Positions 44,632 through 54,914 of a stretch of DNA of 64,000 bases are shown piece by piece; positions within the stretch are counted from its first letter, which is position 1, and the number at the start of each line of letters is the position of its first letter. The stretch lies in NCBI RefSeq assembly GCF_000275845.1, contig NW_006766906.1, positions 126,484 through 190,483 of the forward strand, in the 5' to 3' direction. A model generated the notes under the pieces. It was not told the origin of the DNA and searched no databases. It worked only from the letters and a program-made list of their open reading frames with translations. The position numbers and the translations under genes are program-made. This stretch comes from Dichomitus squalens LYAD-421 SS1 (Eukaryota > Basidiomycota > Agaricomycetes > Polyporales > Polyporaceae).

Positions 44632-46299
44632 TCAGGGATGCACAAGGATTTTCACTGCAAGACATGTCAACCTCGCATCGCCAAGCTGAGATATCCTGTT
44701 TGGTCAGCGTACCGTGGTCGTGTTTCTCATGGACGAGCGCCATGATGCCCAACTCCACCAGATCCTCGAAGTCGATACGCCTGGTGATCAACGTCTGTAA
44801 GTCCGGGAAGCGTCCCTGTGCGAGAGCTTCAAGCATCTCAGGATGGTCATCTGCGTAACACATGCTATCTACAGGTGTTCACGTGAATTGATGTGTTCTG
44901 GTCAGAACAAAGGTTACTACGTACTGGCTATGACCACCTCCTTGATCAGTAGAATGTTCATGTCGATGGTAGGTTTCGTTGACCAGAGTGCAAGGTTCAC
45001 GATTATTCCGCCGCGCCGGATGGCACCAATAGCCGTATCCATCGTCGCTTGGGAGCCGGCACAGTCGAAAACGACATCGACTCCGCGCTGATGTGTCGCC
45101 AGAAGCGTCTCCGAGAGTACATCGACTCCAATGGATGCCACGTCGAAGACTGCGGACGCGCCATGCTCTTGAGCAAACGCGCAGCGTTTGGCTGATCTTC
45201 CGGAAACGCCGACCCAACCAGCTCCGAATGCCCTTATTGTGCTGTCAGTCACTGCACGGACCAAGTATACTTGAATTGCTCGCCTCAGAACCTTGAGGAG
45301 AAGAATTCCGACCTGTAACATCGTCCGACATGAGAAGTCGCCAGCCAGAGAGGAGTTCAACTTACTGGTCCGGCACCAAGTATCAGCGCAGAGCACCCAG
45401 CGCTGACATTTGCTTTCTTGACAGCGTGCCATGCAACTGCCAAAGGTTCCATCATGGCACCAACTTCCACTGGAAAAGCAGTCAGAGATAGGGCAATCCA
45501 CAAAAGGACGGTGTTCACGTGAAACTGCTGGCGGTAAGGGATGGACTAGCATTTGGTCTACCACAATGTATTCTGATAGACCTCCTCCTCCACCCGAAAC
45601 CCCCTGAACCATGATGAGTCGGAGGGAGGCGTTGGTGGGCAAGATTACGTACTATGAACTTGATTTGACTGCACCAGTTTCGGGTTTTCGGTGAAGAGCA
45701 GTCCAGACACGTAGGCTGCATACAAGTGATCGTAGGTTCACTAGTGACATCACTTAGATACAATGCAGACCGACCACACCTGGGCAGGAAAGACGTACAC
45801 GGTAACGTCCTGGCCCACAGACAAACGAGAGGCATTGACTGCAGGTCCTAGTTCGACGATCGTACCAGAAAATCTGGCATCCGCTGTTGTCATTATTACC
45901 TCAGCTCCGGCGATTGGATAACGTACTCATGCCCCATTACTACTGGAGGCTGTGATTCGGTGGCGTTAAGCGCGGTATCCAGTACTTTCTCATGATAGAG
46001 GTGCAAATCCGAGCCACAAACTGGGAGGTTCCGTCAGCATCATCGTACATAGCTTCTGTGTCCGACTTACTTCCACACCTATTTTGAACGAGCTCGAGTT
46101 CGACTTTGTGCTTGCCTGAAGTGCAGACAACAAGCACTCACCAAGCTATCTGCGATAAGCAGAGCTCAGATAGAATATCAAGCTAGTTGCGACTCGCAGT
46201 ACAACTCACTTTTATCTTGACTTGTCCCAGACCGACAACAGGTTCTGGGATGTTGTCGAGCCGTATGTCGCCGGGACCATAATACCGCATAGCCCTCAT
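44632..46299 (-). CDS. BDH1: Zinc-dependent (R,R)-butanediol dehydrogenase-like MDR enzyme
   Basis: Many small exons. The N-terminus reads MRAMRYYGPGDIRLDNIPEP. Catalytic zinc residues are in RCGICGSDLHLYHEK (Cys) and VVMGHEFSGTIVELGPAV (His-Glu). A partly degenerate structural-zinc loop reads PTCLDCSSPKTRNWCSQ: three cysteines where four are usual, as in many fungal Bdh1 relatives. Then come SGGGGGLSEYIVV, MEPLAVAWHAVKKANV, the NAD(P)-binding Rossmann motif GAGPVGILLLKVL, and DVVFDCAGSQATMDTAI. The C-terminus EKHDHVKILVHP is completed by a 23-nt last exon (44654–44632). The enzyme probably interconverts 2,3-butanediol and acetoin or a related polyol. It starts on a typical MDR N-terminus. 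Confidence 0.88.
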
Positions 46300-46744
46300 A
46301 TCAGGCAGCAGTGAATGAGAAAATGCGCAAGCGCGAGATCATCAGCTATCCCGCAGGACTCTTTAAATCGCTCCTGCCATCCATTGCTTCTCACGAACTC
46401 GGACCGGATGATACGTGAAGCCCAGCTTCTATCTGTGCGCGCGTTGAACCATGTAACGTTAGCCATGCGACACGTGGACGGCTATGTTACCACATACCTG
46501 AACTGACGGGAAACCTATCCGGTAAGGAATGGTCCTTCACAAACGCGAAGATGGAAAATATGCTATACGGGAGTCGCATATCCATACTGATATCCCAGAC
46601 TAAGTAATGCCGCGCTACTATTGGAATCTCATTTGCGAAGAAAGGAACTGGGAAACTATTGTTACGAGAAGAACGTCAAAGAGACTCGATTGCCTAAACT
46701 GTCCGCAGCAACCTTCCCGGCACGACGTAGCATAGGAAGCACGT
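46300..46744. other. Intergenic between two minus-strand genes
   Basis: Upstream of the dehydrogenase and downstream of BTB protein 1. No gene recognised. Confidence 0.5.
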
Positions 46745-48263
46745 TCACTGTGATCCAGCCAGCTGGAAAACCTCATTCACCGCCCGAGCGACTAGCTGTT
46801 CATCTGGCCTCTCAGGAGGGGTGTACCTTGAGCCATATCGACGCTGCTGGTGAAGCGCGTACTCCTCGGCCCTCAGCATCTCGCGCGCTCGACTGATCTG
46901 CGCGGTCACTCGTACTCCCAAGCTCTCCGCCTCCGTATCATCGAGAGGCGTGGAACGCCGAACGAGCTCCGCGTACGCTGGACCCAGCCACGAAGGGATG
47001 TCGTGTTCTTTGGCTAGGAGGATTGCCTCAACAGGCACTAGGGACGCTCTCCTCGCCGAAAGCTCGCGGATGGCGTATTGTCGCATCTTCGTGAATTGGA
47101 GAAGGGTAGAGATACGCAGGATGCTGACCCAATCCGACAGTGAAACGGACGTTGGGTCGAAGACACTGAGATCCCACCGCCTCACGTCAGCCGACGATAG
47201 GACATATAAAGATGGAGGCGACGCACCCAGTATACATGAATCCCAAGAGACTGTCGAACGCCTGCTGAGTGATACTGTCTGGTAGGGGAATGGGACGATC
47301 GTCCGAGTGCCCCATAGCGTCAACTTCGTCCGATAACAACCCTCGGAAGAAGTCAGAGTGTTGCTCGAGCAAATACTTGTGCACTCTGTACAACGTGCCC
47401 TCAACCTTACATAATGTAAATGGTCAGTCTTGTTGACTGCGTAAGCATACGGCGCATAGGAATTTGCTCACCTTGAGAACGACCATGCCATCCTGCATGT
47501 AGAACTTCGACCGTTTCGTGCGATTTGTACTCCCGGAACTTGTGGACTCTGTTGATTGCGGCCGTGACCCCATTGCGGCGACGTTCTCCACCGATCGCCT
47601 CAAGGCCGGCAATCTAGGTCGTGAGGCGGGAGCGCCCTTCTTGCTGGGCGGAACCGGCATCTTGAGCTGGATATGGCCAGAGTTACGCACAGGGTGGGGG
47701 ATGAGTGGCGGCGGCGGTGGAGGGGACGCGAAAGAAGGGAGAGCTGGGACACGGGAGACCGGCGCGGGGTTAGGTGTCCGAGCTGGGCTCGACTGGTTCG
47801 TGGTCGGAAGGCTCCGAACACCGAGCGCAGAGCTGCCGATGCTTGGGAGAGGGCGAGGACTTGAGAACAGTTCTGGAGAGGTGAAGCCAGAGCTCATGGG
47901 AAAGGGAACGGGTTTATTGTCGAGCTGTGGGTGCTGGACGACTTCCATGGATGACGATGGGCTGGATGGGCTGGGGGTGCGATTGCTGTAGTCGCCGCCT
48001 TGGATTATCAGGGGGTGCGACTGGAGGCCGCGTAAGAAATCAGGGTGCTCTGGGAGGGGCGAAAAAGTCGTGTTTGTGCGCAGCGCTGGATGCATGCCAT
48101 TTGGAGGGATAAGCGGGAGGGAGCGCGCGTGAGTGGGTTCCTTGCGAGAACCAGGCGTCCACTCGTATGGCATCCAGTATGCGGGACTAGGAGGGGGCCC
48201 TGGAGAGGGAGCTGGGCTCGAGTCAGGTCCCCAGGGGGAAGGAAGTCGGCTGATTGGCTCCAT
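46745..48263 (-). CDS. BTB/POZ domain protein 1 with disordered N-terminus
   Basis: Three exons. The first about 270 residues are Pro/Ser-rich and disordered (MEPISRLPSPWGPDSSPAPS and onward). A BTB domain follows: KFYMQDGMVVLKVEGTLYRV, HKYLLEQHSDFFRGLL, then PIPLPDSITQQAFDSLLGFM, YTG. A helical C-terminal region reads WVSILRISTLLQFTKMRQYA, EHDIPSWLGPAYAELVRR and ARAVNEVFQLAGSQ. BTB domains form dimers and often serve as cullin-3 adaptors, but these expanded basidiomycete proteins have no tested role. It is a clear paralogue of the BTB gene at 52–54 kb: both share FY(M/I)xD, VE(G/N)TL(Y/F)R(V/I)H(K/R)Y and the PAW/SWLxPAY motif. Confidence 0.88.
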
Positions 48264-48872
48264 TGACCCGCCAACGACGCGGGTAGCGAGATACTAGGGA
48301 ATGAGAGGTCAGTAAGCGGGACAAGGGAGCCGGATGCCCACCGTGCTCATATGTAGGGAATGCAATGCAGGTGAGGCATGGTGGCTGCAAGTCGATCGTC
48401 GAGCGCCCGAACAGCGTCGCAGCGTTAGCGACTCCCCGCGACCCCCACTGCGTGTTCGCCTCACTGCGGAACAGAGGATCCGTTCACAGCATCGTGCGGA
48501 GAAGGTGCGCTTATAAGGCAGTCGTGAGGCAACCTAGACGAGCCTGCAGAAGAGGTAGCGACTACCAGGTTCATCGAGTCCGGATATACCGATTGAGGCG
48601 CCTGTACACCGTCAGCAATGAAACATCTCAACTGGAGAGCGCCGGATTATCTATCTCACCACGAACATCCTCTCATGTAGTTCTTAGAGACTTGGCTAGG
48701 GCCAGTCGAGCTAATCAACAGTGCCATGTCTTCTCGAACCTGAGTACCGAGTTGCCGCCTCCAGCGCCAATCCAGCGGGAACCACGACTTGACATGCCAA
48801 TAATATCCGTACTTCCGACGTCACCGTGCAATCGCTGCCAACGCCAACGCAAACACTGTTCTGTATCATCCA
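48264..48872. other. Intergenic, BTB1 upstream
   Basis: A plus-strand frame of 196 codons (48365–48955) crosses this interval and enters SMP3, but it is Arg/Ser-rich with no motif. Not called. Confidence 0.45.
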
Positions 48873-50898
48873 CTATGCCGAAACAGTATCGTTCAAGCAG
48901 GCTTCGTCTACCTCAAAAATCCCGAGACTCAGGCCGTCCCTCCATCCGATCTTGACCGCCTCGCCGATGTGATCCAAGTCAAGGTGTGGAAACACGCGAT
49001 CACGTTCGTTCAGACAAGCCCGTGCGGCTTTTTCAAAGTCACCCATCGAGTGGAAGGGCGCGACGAGTAGGGTTGATAAAGATCTTGAAGTAGGATGGGG
49101 GCGCTGAAATCCTCCGATGACATTGTCACTAGGTGCACCGGCGAAGTCCAGGATTTCGACAGCCTTGGATGCATAATCTATCACAAATGAATGTCAGATT
49201 CGATGATCAAATCAGAACCGCAACTAACTATACCTGATTGTCGTACTGCCAAGAGGTGACGGGGCGGCATATACGTCTTCCAATAAATTATGCGGTAGTC
49301 TTGCGTTATCACCCCGGTGGCGCTGTCGTAAACGAGATCGTGCACTCGAAACAGAGACGGTACCACGCCTCCCTGATGCAGGACGCCAAAGAGTACAGCG
49401 AGGGTAAGGTTCGACACGATCCATGTGCTCTGCAAATGTACGTACGTCAATGAAGGTACATATACTGCGATGAATCAAGTTTTACCCAGAAGAGCTTGCC
49501 CGCGCGTAGGATACGACCGTTGCCAACCACGAGGGCTACCATTGGCGTGATGAGGGGGATCAAGAAACGAGGCTCCTGATGTGGCTGAACGGACAGCAAC
49601 GTCGTTCCCGACCATCTGACCCAGACGAGCGCTGTGAGATGCGTTCAACATGGTCACAAACATGTCCAGACGATCTATGAACCTTTTTGCATTGTCTCCA
49701 GAACGCCGCGCTTGACTTTGTCTTCGCCTCTGCTCTTCTCAGCAGTGCGAGGGTATGATTGATCCCATTCGGTCCAGAACACGTAGAAGAGCAGGCCAGG
49801 AGTAGCGATCATAGGGAGATTCACGACGAGGTGTAACCAGCGCGGGTGCAGACCGTGTTCAGCGAGGTTGGAAGGAAGAAGATTATAGCGCAGGAAGTTG
49901 AGAGGGGTCAATTCGAACGATGCTATGCGCTGGGGGTAAGCGAAGTAATACGTGTCTGCACACACGAATCCCAGGCCTGTGAGCGTTGCTACGAGCACCG
50001 ATGGAACAACGAGCTGTACCCAGGAGCCAAGTGAGAACCTCGACTGCCGCAGGCTCCACTTCAAAACCTCGAGGAAGACCGGCAAGAAAAACGCAACAAA
50101 GGTTATCCGGGTGAATAGGCCAGAGACCGTGACAAAAGCGAGTAATGCCAGGCTACCACTGCCTGTCTAATCCAAGGTGAGCGACACGAATCGGCTGTCA
50201 AAAATTCTCGTTCGAACCTTGGTAGGTGTCCTTGTGCTCTCATCCAGGAGCAGCTTTCGCAAGAGTAGGAGAGATAGAGCCACAAGGATACTTTCGATGG
50301 AGTTTGAGAACGGTCGGACCTGATAGGTATGCATGACGTAGGACGATCCCAGCAATACCAAAGCGAACGGGCGAGAGGATGGATGGATGAGGTGGTATAT
50401 GGCATAGTCTGCAGCGTGTTTGAGATGTAAACCAAGGAGAAGTAAATGAGCACAAGAGAGGAACGTACCAAGTAGGAATGACAAGGAGAGCAATGATAGT
50501 CGCTCCGCCGCAAAGACTGCTCTTGGGGACGGTGGACCCCCTAAGTATCATGAGACATGGCCCTCATCGACATTTGTTCCTCCCGCACCTCGCGAGAGAG
50601 CCTCGACCATCTTGAACGGTATCCCAGTTGTCACCCAAGCCGGAACGATCGAACGACATGGGAAGAATGGGTCCCACTCCCACGTTGACCAGGTATGCAA
50701 GTCAAGAGTCTGGCCTAGATCATGATCTATGACTTATCTTAAAGATGTCGAGAACGCCGTACCAGCTACAGCTTCGCCATTCTGGAAGTACTCGTCCGGG
50801 TGAATGTAGCCAGTTCCAAACAGCGCAAAACCAATCCTCATGAATACAAGACTCAGGTAGACTGCCGGAAGCTTCCTTGATGATAAAAGCTTGGACAT
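48873..50898 (-). CDS. SMP3: GPI mannosyltransferase 4 (Smp3/PIG-Z, GT22)
   Basis: Minus strand, about nine exons, a multi-pass membrane protein of the endoplasmic reticulum. The N-terminus reads MSKLLSSRKLPAVYLSLVFM then FGTGYIHPDEYFQNGEAVAG, with the HPDE motif of GT22 dolichol-phosphate-mannose transferases. Then come TWSTWEWDPFFPCRSIVPAW, SSYVMHTYQVRPFSNSIES, several hydrophobic helices (SVLVATLTGLGFVCADTYYF, then LNFLRYNLLPSNLAEHGLHP, RWLHLVVNLPM), and the lumenal HQEPRFLIPLITPM motif. The tail contains LAVLFGVLHQGGVVPSLF. Smp3 adds the fourth mannose to GPI precursors, which is required in fungi. QVRPFSNS and HPDEYFQ favour Smp3 over Alg9, Alg12 or Gpi10. It is divergent from RPB9 by 223 bases. 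Confidence 0.9.
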
Positions 50899-51121
50899 CC
50901 TGATAGTAGCATAAGAGATTCAAAGTATAGTCGTTGGTAGCCAAGAGTCCCGAGATGTGAGGTGAGGTGGTGGAGGTGGACACTTCACCATGACAAGTCC
51001 CGGCTACCTCAGGGCGCTTCGAAGGAACATGGGCGGCTATGTACCTGGATGGCCTACTAGGCGCCCATGAGTAAAGACTTTCGCCGCAACCACGACCACT
51101 TCAGTCCTTCCTTACTCTGCG
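50899..51121. promoter_or_regulatory. Divergent promoter of SMP3 and RPB9
   Basis: 223 bases between two opposite start codons; both core promoters must lie here. Confidence 0.55.
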
Positions 51122-51740
51122 ATGGTGAATGTCTGATGATACGAGCGTGAAGGGACGTTAATGAGACAATTACTGACTCTCTGGCGCAGGCCTCTCTCCA
51201 CTTCTGCTCCGAGTGCAACAACTTGCTCTACCCCAAGGCGGACCCGCAGCGCCGTATTATGGTCTACGCTTGCCGTATCTGCGCATATGACGAGATCGGG
51301 GAGAACCAGTGCGTGTATAGGAATGATTTGCTGACAGTGACGAGGTAAGTTGGCCATTCCCTCGTTCAACTCGAGAGGTATCTCCCATGTTCCCTGCGGG
51401 AGTATGTTTACCTGGACGCAGGGAGCAGGTTGGCGTGACGTCTGACCTTGGCTCGGATCCCACTCTGGTGCGTGCAGACCACAATTATCTCAGGGGCAGT
51501 AGCCGACCTATATGTCTCTAGGCCCACCAGAAGATGACCTGTCCAAAATGTAACAATGACGAGTATGTATCCTCCTTTCAAGGCGTACCTTACTATCCCT
51601 GACCCCCATGTAGTGCCGTGTTCTTCCAAGACCAATCCAAGCGCAAGGAAACCAGGATGATTCTCTTCTATGTTTGTACAAAATGCAATCATGCGTTCAC
51701 AGACCCAAGTCTAGATCTAGAACACCAGCCAGAAATGTGA
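51122..51740 (+). CDS. RPB9: RNA polymerase II subunit RPB9
   Basis: Five exons (51122–51124, 51190–51344, 51422–51467, 51522–51562, 51614–51740) join to 123 residues, the family's usual length. Two zinc ribbons are intact: FCSECNNLLYPKAD with YACRICAYDE, and CPKCNNDDAVFFQDQ with FYVCTKCNHAF. Between them lies SDLGSDPTL. RPB9 sits on the polymerase jaw and affects fidelity and start-site choice. The first coding exon consists of the ATG alone, directly followed by GTGAATG, and the next exon begins GCC TCT CTC (M|ASLHFC). No other in-frame ATG exists between the last upstream stop and 51190, so this model is forced unless a non-ATG start is used. Confidence 0.93.
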
Positions 51741-52026
51741 TGGACGTTCTGGCCGTATCGGCAGGGCGGAAGCTACAACGCTACTTGTTATCCATCGGAT
51801 TCCCACTTGTATGATAATTCTTGTATTGCTAATGCTATTCTGATGATATAGTCCAAGACCAATGCGCGTTGCCGCTTCTAACGCTAGGATGATCGGTGAT
51901 GCTCCTGATGGTATGCTACAACAGGCTACGCAATACATAGTGAAACAAGAATCCCAAGGCCCGCCCGAGACACAAGATCACGCACAATTCCTTCTTCGCT
52001 CTGGAACAGACCTCTCACGCTTATCT

Positions 52027-54013
52027 TCACCGATCCGGCGCGAAGATCTCATCCACGACCCTCTCCACGAGCTTCGCCTCCCTCACCTGCATATCCTCCT
52101 TGCTCACCCCCTGGCCGTTCTCCATCCTCTCAACCGCCTTCTTCCACTCCGCAACCTTCTCTTCGAGAACCGCCTCCCTAGCACGCGCGAGCCGCGCGGT
52201 CGTCTGCAGGCCAAGCACCTCCGCTTCTGCGTCCTCAAGGGCGTGCGCGCGCGAGCAGAGCTCGACGTACGCCGGGCGGAGCCACGCGGGGATGCCGTAC
52301 TTCTCCGCGAGGAAGACGCGCTCGACGGGGTCGAGCGGTGGAGATGCAGCGTCGAGAGCGGCGATGGCGTGCATGCGTGCTGCTGGGAAGGAGAGCTGGG
52401 ACGCGGTGGAGAGCAGGAGGACGAGGTCGAGGATCGAGTCGTACTGCGGGCTGGATGCGCTGTAGGGGGTGTGGGAACAATGGTGAGCTACACGACCAAC
52501 TCTCGTGGTGGAAATGATGTAATCAGACAAGACATACCCGTGGTACAAGAAGTAGAGGAGGCACTCGAACTCGCGCTTGGACACGTCGGGCAGGATGATC
52601 GCCGAGCGGTCCGTCTTTCCCGCCCCCATGACCAGCTCACGCTGGAAGAAGTCCTTGAAGTACGCCGAGTCGCGCTCCAAGAAGTAGCGGTGGATCCGGA
52701 ACAGCGTGTTCTCGACCTGGCAGCGAGTGGCGCACTCTCAGTCTGGGCAACTAACATGAACCACAGTATATGGAGGTACTCACCCGAAGGATGATCAGCT
52801 CGTCTTCGATGTAGAACGTCGAGTGGCGGAGGGCAGGCTCGTCTACAGGCGACGGAGTACGCACGAACTGCTTGCTGCTGCCCGCATGAGGTTCCTTCAC
52901 GGCAGTGCCCGGGGACGAACGCGGGTTTGATGAAGGAGACACGGGCCGTGTCTGCGCAAGTGTCGAGCCCGGGCTCAGCGGAATCGGAGCCGACATTGCA
53001 GTTGGGCTTGCCCGCCCGCCGCTCGAGCCACGCGACGGCGGACGGTGGCTGGTGTCCTCAGGCGCAGAACGCGGACTCTCCGCACGGGGCGAGAGTGGCT
53101 GCAGCGCGAGTGGCGACTGGGACGGGGAAGGGATGGGCGAGATGGTGGGGCGATGCGAGGAGTGCATCAAACGGTCTGGCGGGAAGAACAGTCGCTCGGC
53201 GTCGGACGCAGATTGGGGGATATCGGGGAGAGGGAGAGAGACAAGGGGACTGTGGCACAGAGGGGAGGCCCCGATGCCACTATCAGACGACATGGCCGCT
53301 GCGTCCATCAGGCGGCGCTGGGCCACACTCGTGCGCTTGACTTTATTCTTTGCAGACCTCCGCGGACTACCTCGCGAGATATGTCCGAGAGCAGGGAGTG
53401 GTGGAGGAGGCGATCGTGGCTCCTCCATATCTATGCGCTCGACGGCTGGCGTGCGCCACGGTGAGCGTGTTCCGGTGTTGTCGTCGCCCTCACTGTCAGT
53501 CTCGACTCGGGGACTGTGGTACTTCCGATACCCCTGTGCGCGCGAGGTCGGCGGCGATGCGGGGGAAGAGCGTGCCTTGGATGAGCTCCGCCGGCTAAGC
53601 GGGACGTCGCGCTCGAGGTCGTCCACAGGCGCCAACACAGTGGGACGAACTTGGGGCTCGTATGGGCCGCCATTCCGGTCCGCATATATCTCATCCCTCG
53701 TTTCCCGCGCCAAGCTGAGCATAGGGCCCAAGGCTTTTCGGAGAGGAGATGGCATCTCGGATTGCGGAGATGAGAGCGTCCAAGGGTCTGGAGATTGTGA
53801 CCGAGGAGGCCGTTCAGGCTGCAGAGTGGGACTTGGAGGCGTACCCATCGTTGGAGTCGACATGGATGAGCTACCAGGGTAGGATCGCGAAGTATGGTCG
53901 TTGTCGCGAGTTCGATAGAGTTGCTGCGATGACGATGCAATGGGTGAGGCCTCGATGAGGAACTTGGTATCAGTTCGTGCGCGATGAGCAACAGAGCGGC
54001 CGGGGGAGTTCAT
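52027..54013 (-). CDS. BTB/POZ domain protein 2 with long disordered N-terminus
   Basis: Three exons. About 400 disordered residues rich in Ser, Pro and Arg (RSPPPPLPALGHISRGSPRR, SGIGASPLCHSPLVSLPLPD) precede a BTB domain (STFYIEDELIILRVENTLFR, IHRYFLERDSAYFKDFF, SAIILPDVSKREFECLLYFL). A helical C-terminal region (LDLVLLLSTASQLSFPAARM, AEKYGIPAWLRPAYVELCSR, VERVVDEIFAPDR) follows. It is a paralogue of BTB protein 1, with the same exon junctions at VE(G/N)TL and after the Y(H/T)G helix. Function unknown; BTB domains mediate dimerisation or cullin-3 docking. The longest frame begins at 54070, but a TATAAAA box at 54087–54093 lies 17 bases before it, so the next ATG (54013, MNSPGRSVAHRARTD) is a better start. 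Confidence 0.87.
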
Positions 54014-54086
54014 ATCGAGGTCGTCAATTGCGTATGCTCGGGATACGAGATGAGATGGACGACGCGGCACGAAGCGTGCTGCACAG

Positions 54087-54093
54087 TTTTATA
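54087..54093 (-). promoter_or_regulatory. TATA box of BTB protein 2
   Basis: TATAAAA on the minus strand, 17 bases from the ATG at 54070 and about 74 from the ATG at 54013. It supports the shorter start. Confidence 0.5.
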
Positions 54094-54914
54094 CCCTCCC
54101 TCGAGGCCTGGCCAAGGGCACGCTGTCGAGGCGTGGGCCCGCCGCATCACTGGAAGGCGCTTCCGGACGCGTGTTGTTGTCCGCCATTTCTGGGCCAGCG
54201 CCGAGCAATGCCAATTGTCCCGTGGATGGCAACAGCGGAACACTGTGGAAGGATGTATTGTGCCTTTCATCACAGCACAGTCAGAAAACGAGACGTACTG
54301 GATCGCATAACTTGATGTCGTGAACTCTGTGATGAACACAAGTCTGCGGTCGAACCTCTACATACGTGCGTCTATAAAAGGCTGGCAGTCCCAAGCGCCG
54401 ACAAGCTTTGCTGGCACGCGACGGATGGAGAACTTGAAACCCAAGTGGTTCTCTGCAGTCCTTCATCAATGTTCCTCGTCCTCACCGAGTTTCTGCGGCG
54501 CTATGCATGCATGGTCCATACGTTCAACAATGAATAATACCTCCTAGATAAGTCACGAAACAATGAGCGCTTAGGCCTCTGGCGAAGCATGTCCGAGTCA
54601 ACCATGCCTTCGGGCTCAACTAAGTTGTACGATAGGATCCAGTGCTCCTGCTCATAACTCGACCATGGCTACGACTATGGTGAGAACGTTGACTTCCTCG
54701 GTTCCAAAAGGCGACTCACAGGACCTCTTTCTCAGCTGCGCTAGATCTGGGAAAATTGGGGCCATTATTGTCACGGCACTCGAAGTCTGATCCCACGCGC
54801 GGTTGCATGCATATGCACAACGTCGATAAGAAGCCTGCGGCGATGCCTTCAGTCCAACGACGACCAGACGGGGGACGTGCTCGTCCTGCCGCGAACCCCC
54901 CAAGCAGCTCTGAC
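54094..54914. other. Intergenic between divergent BTB2 and amidase C
   Basis: Only short frames. An in-frame ATG at 54756 precedes amidase C but would add 53 hydrophilic residues before the signal anchor, so I do not use it. Confidence 0.5.

Noticed and set aside
48365..48955. 196-codon plus-strand frame overlapping the 3' end of SMP3
   Set aside because: Arg/Ser-rich, no motif, and overlaps a well-supported gene.
52905..53882. 325-codon plus-strand frame
   Set aside because: Antisense to the disordered Ser/Pro-rich part of BTB protein 2. Composition is explained by the coding strand.
54756..54914. Upstream in-frame ATG for amidase C
   Set aside because: Would place 53 hydrophilic residues before the hydrophobic leader. 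The ATG at 54915 gives a normal signal anchor.
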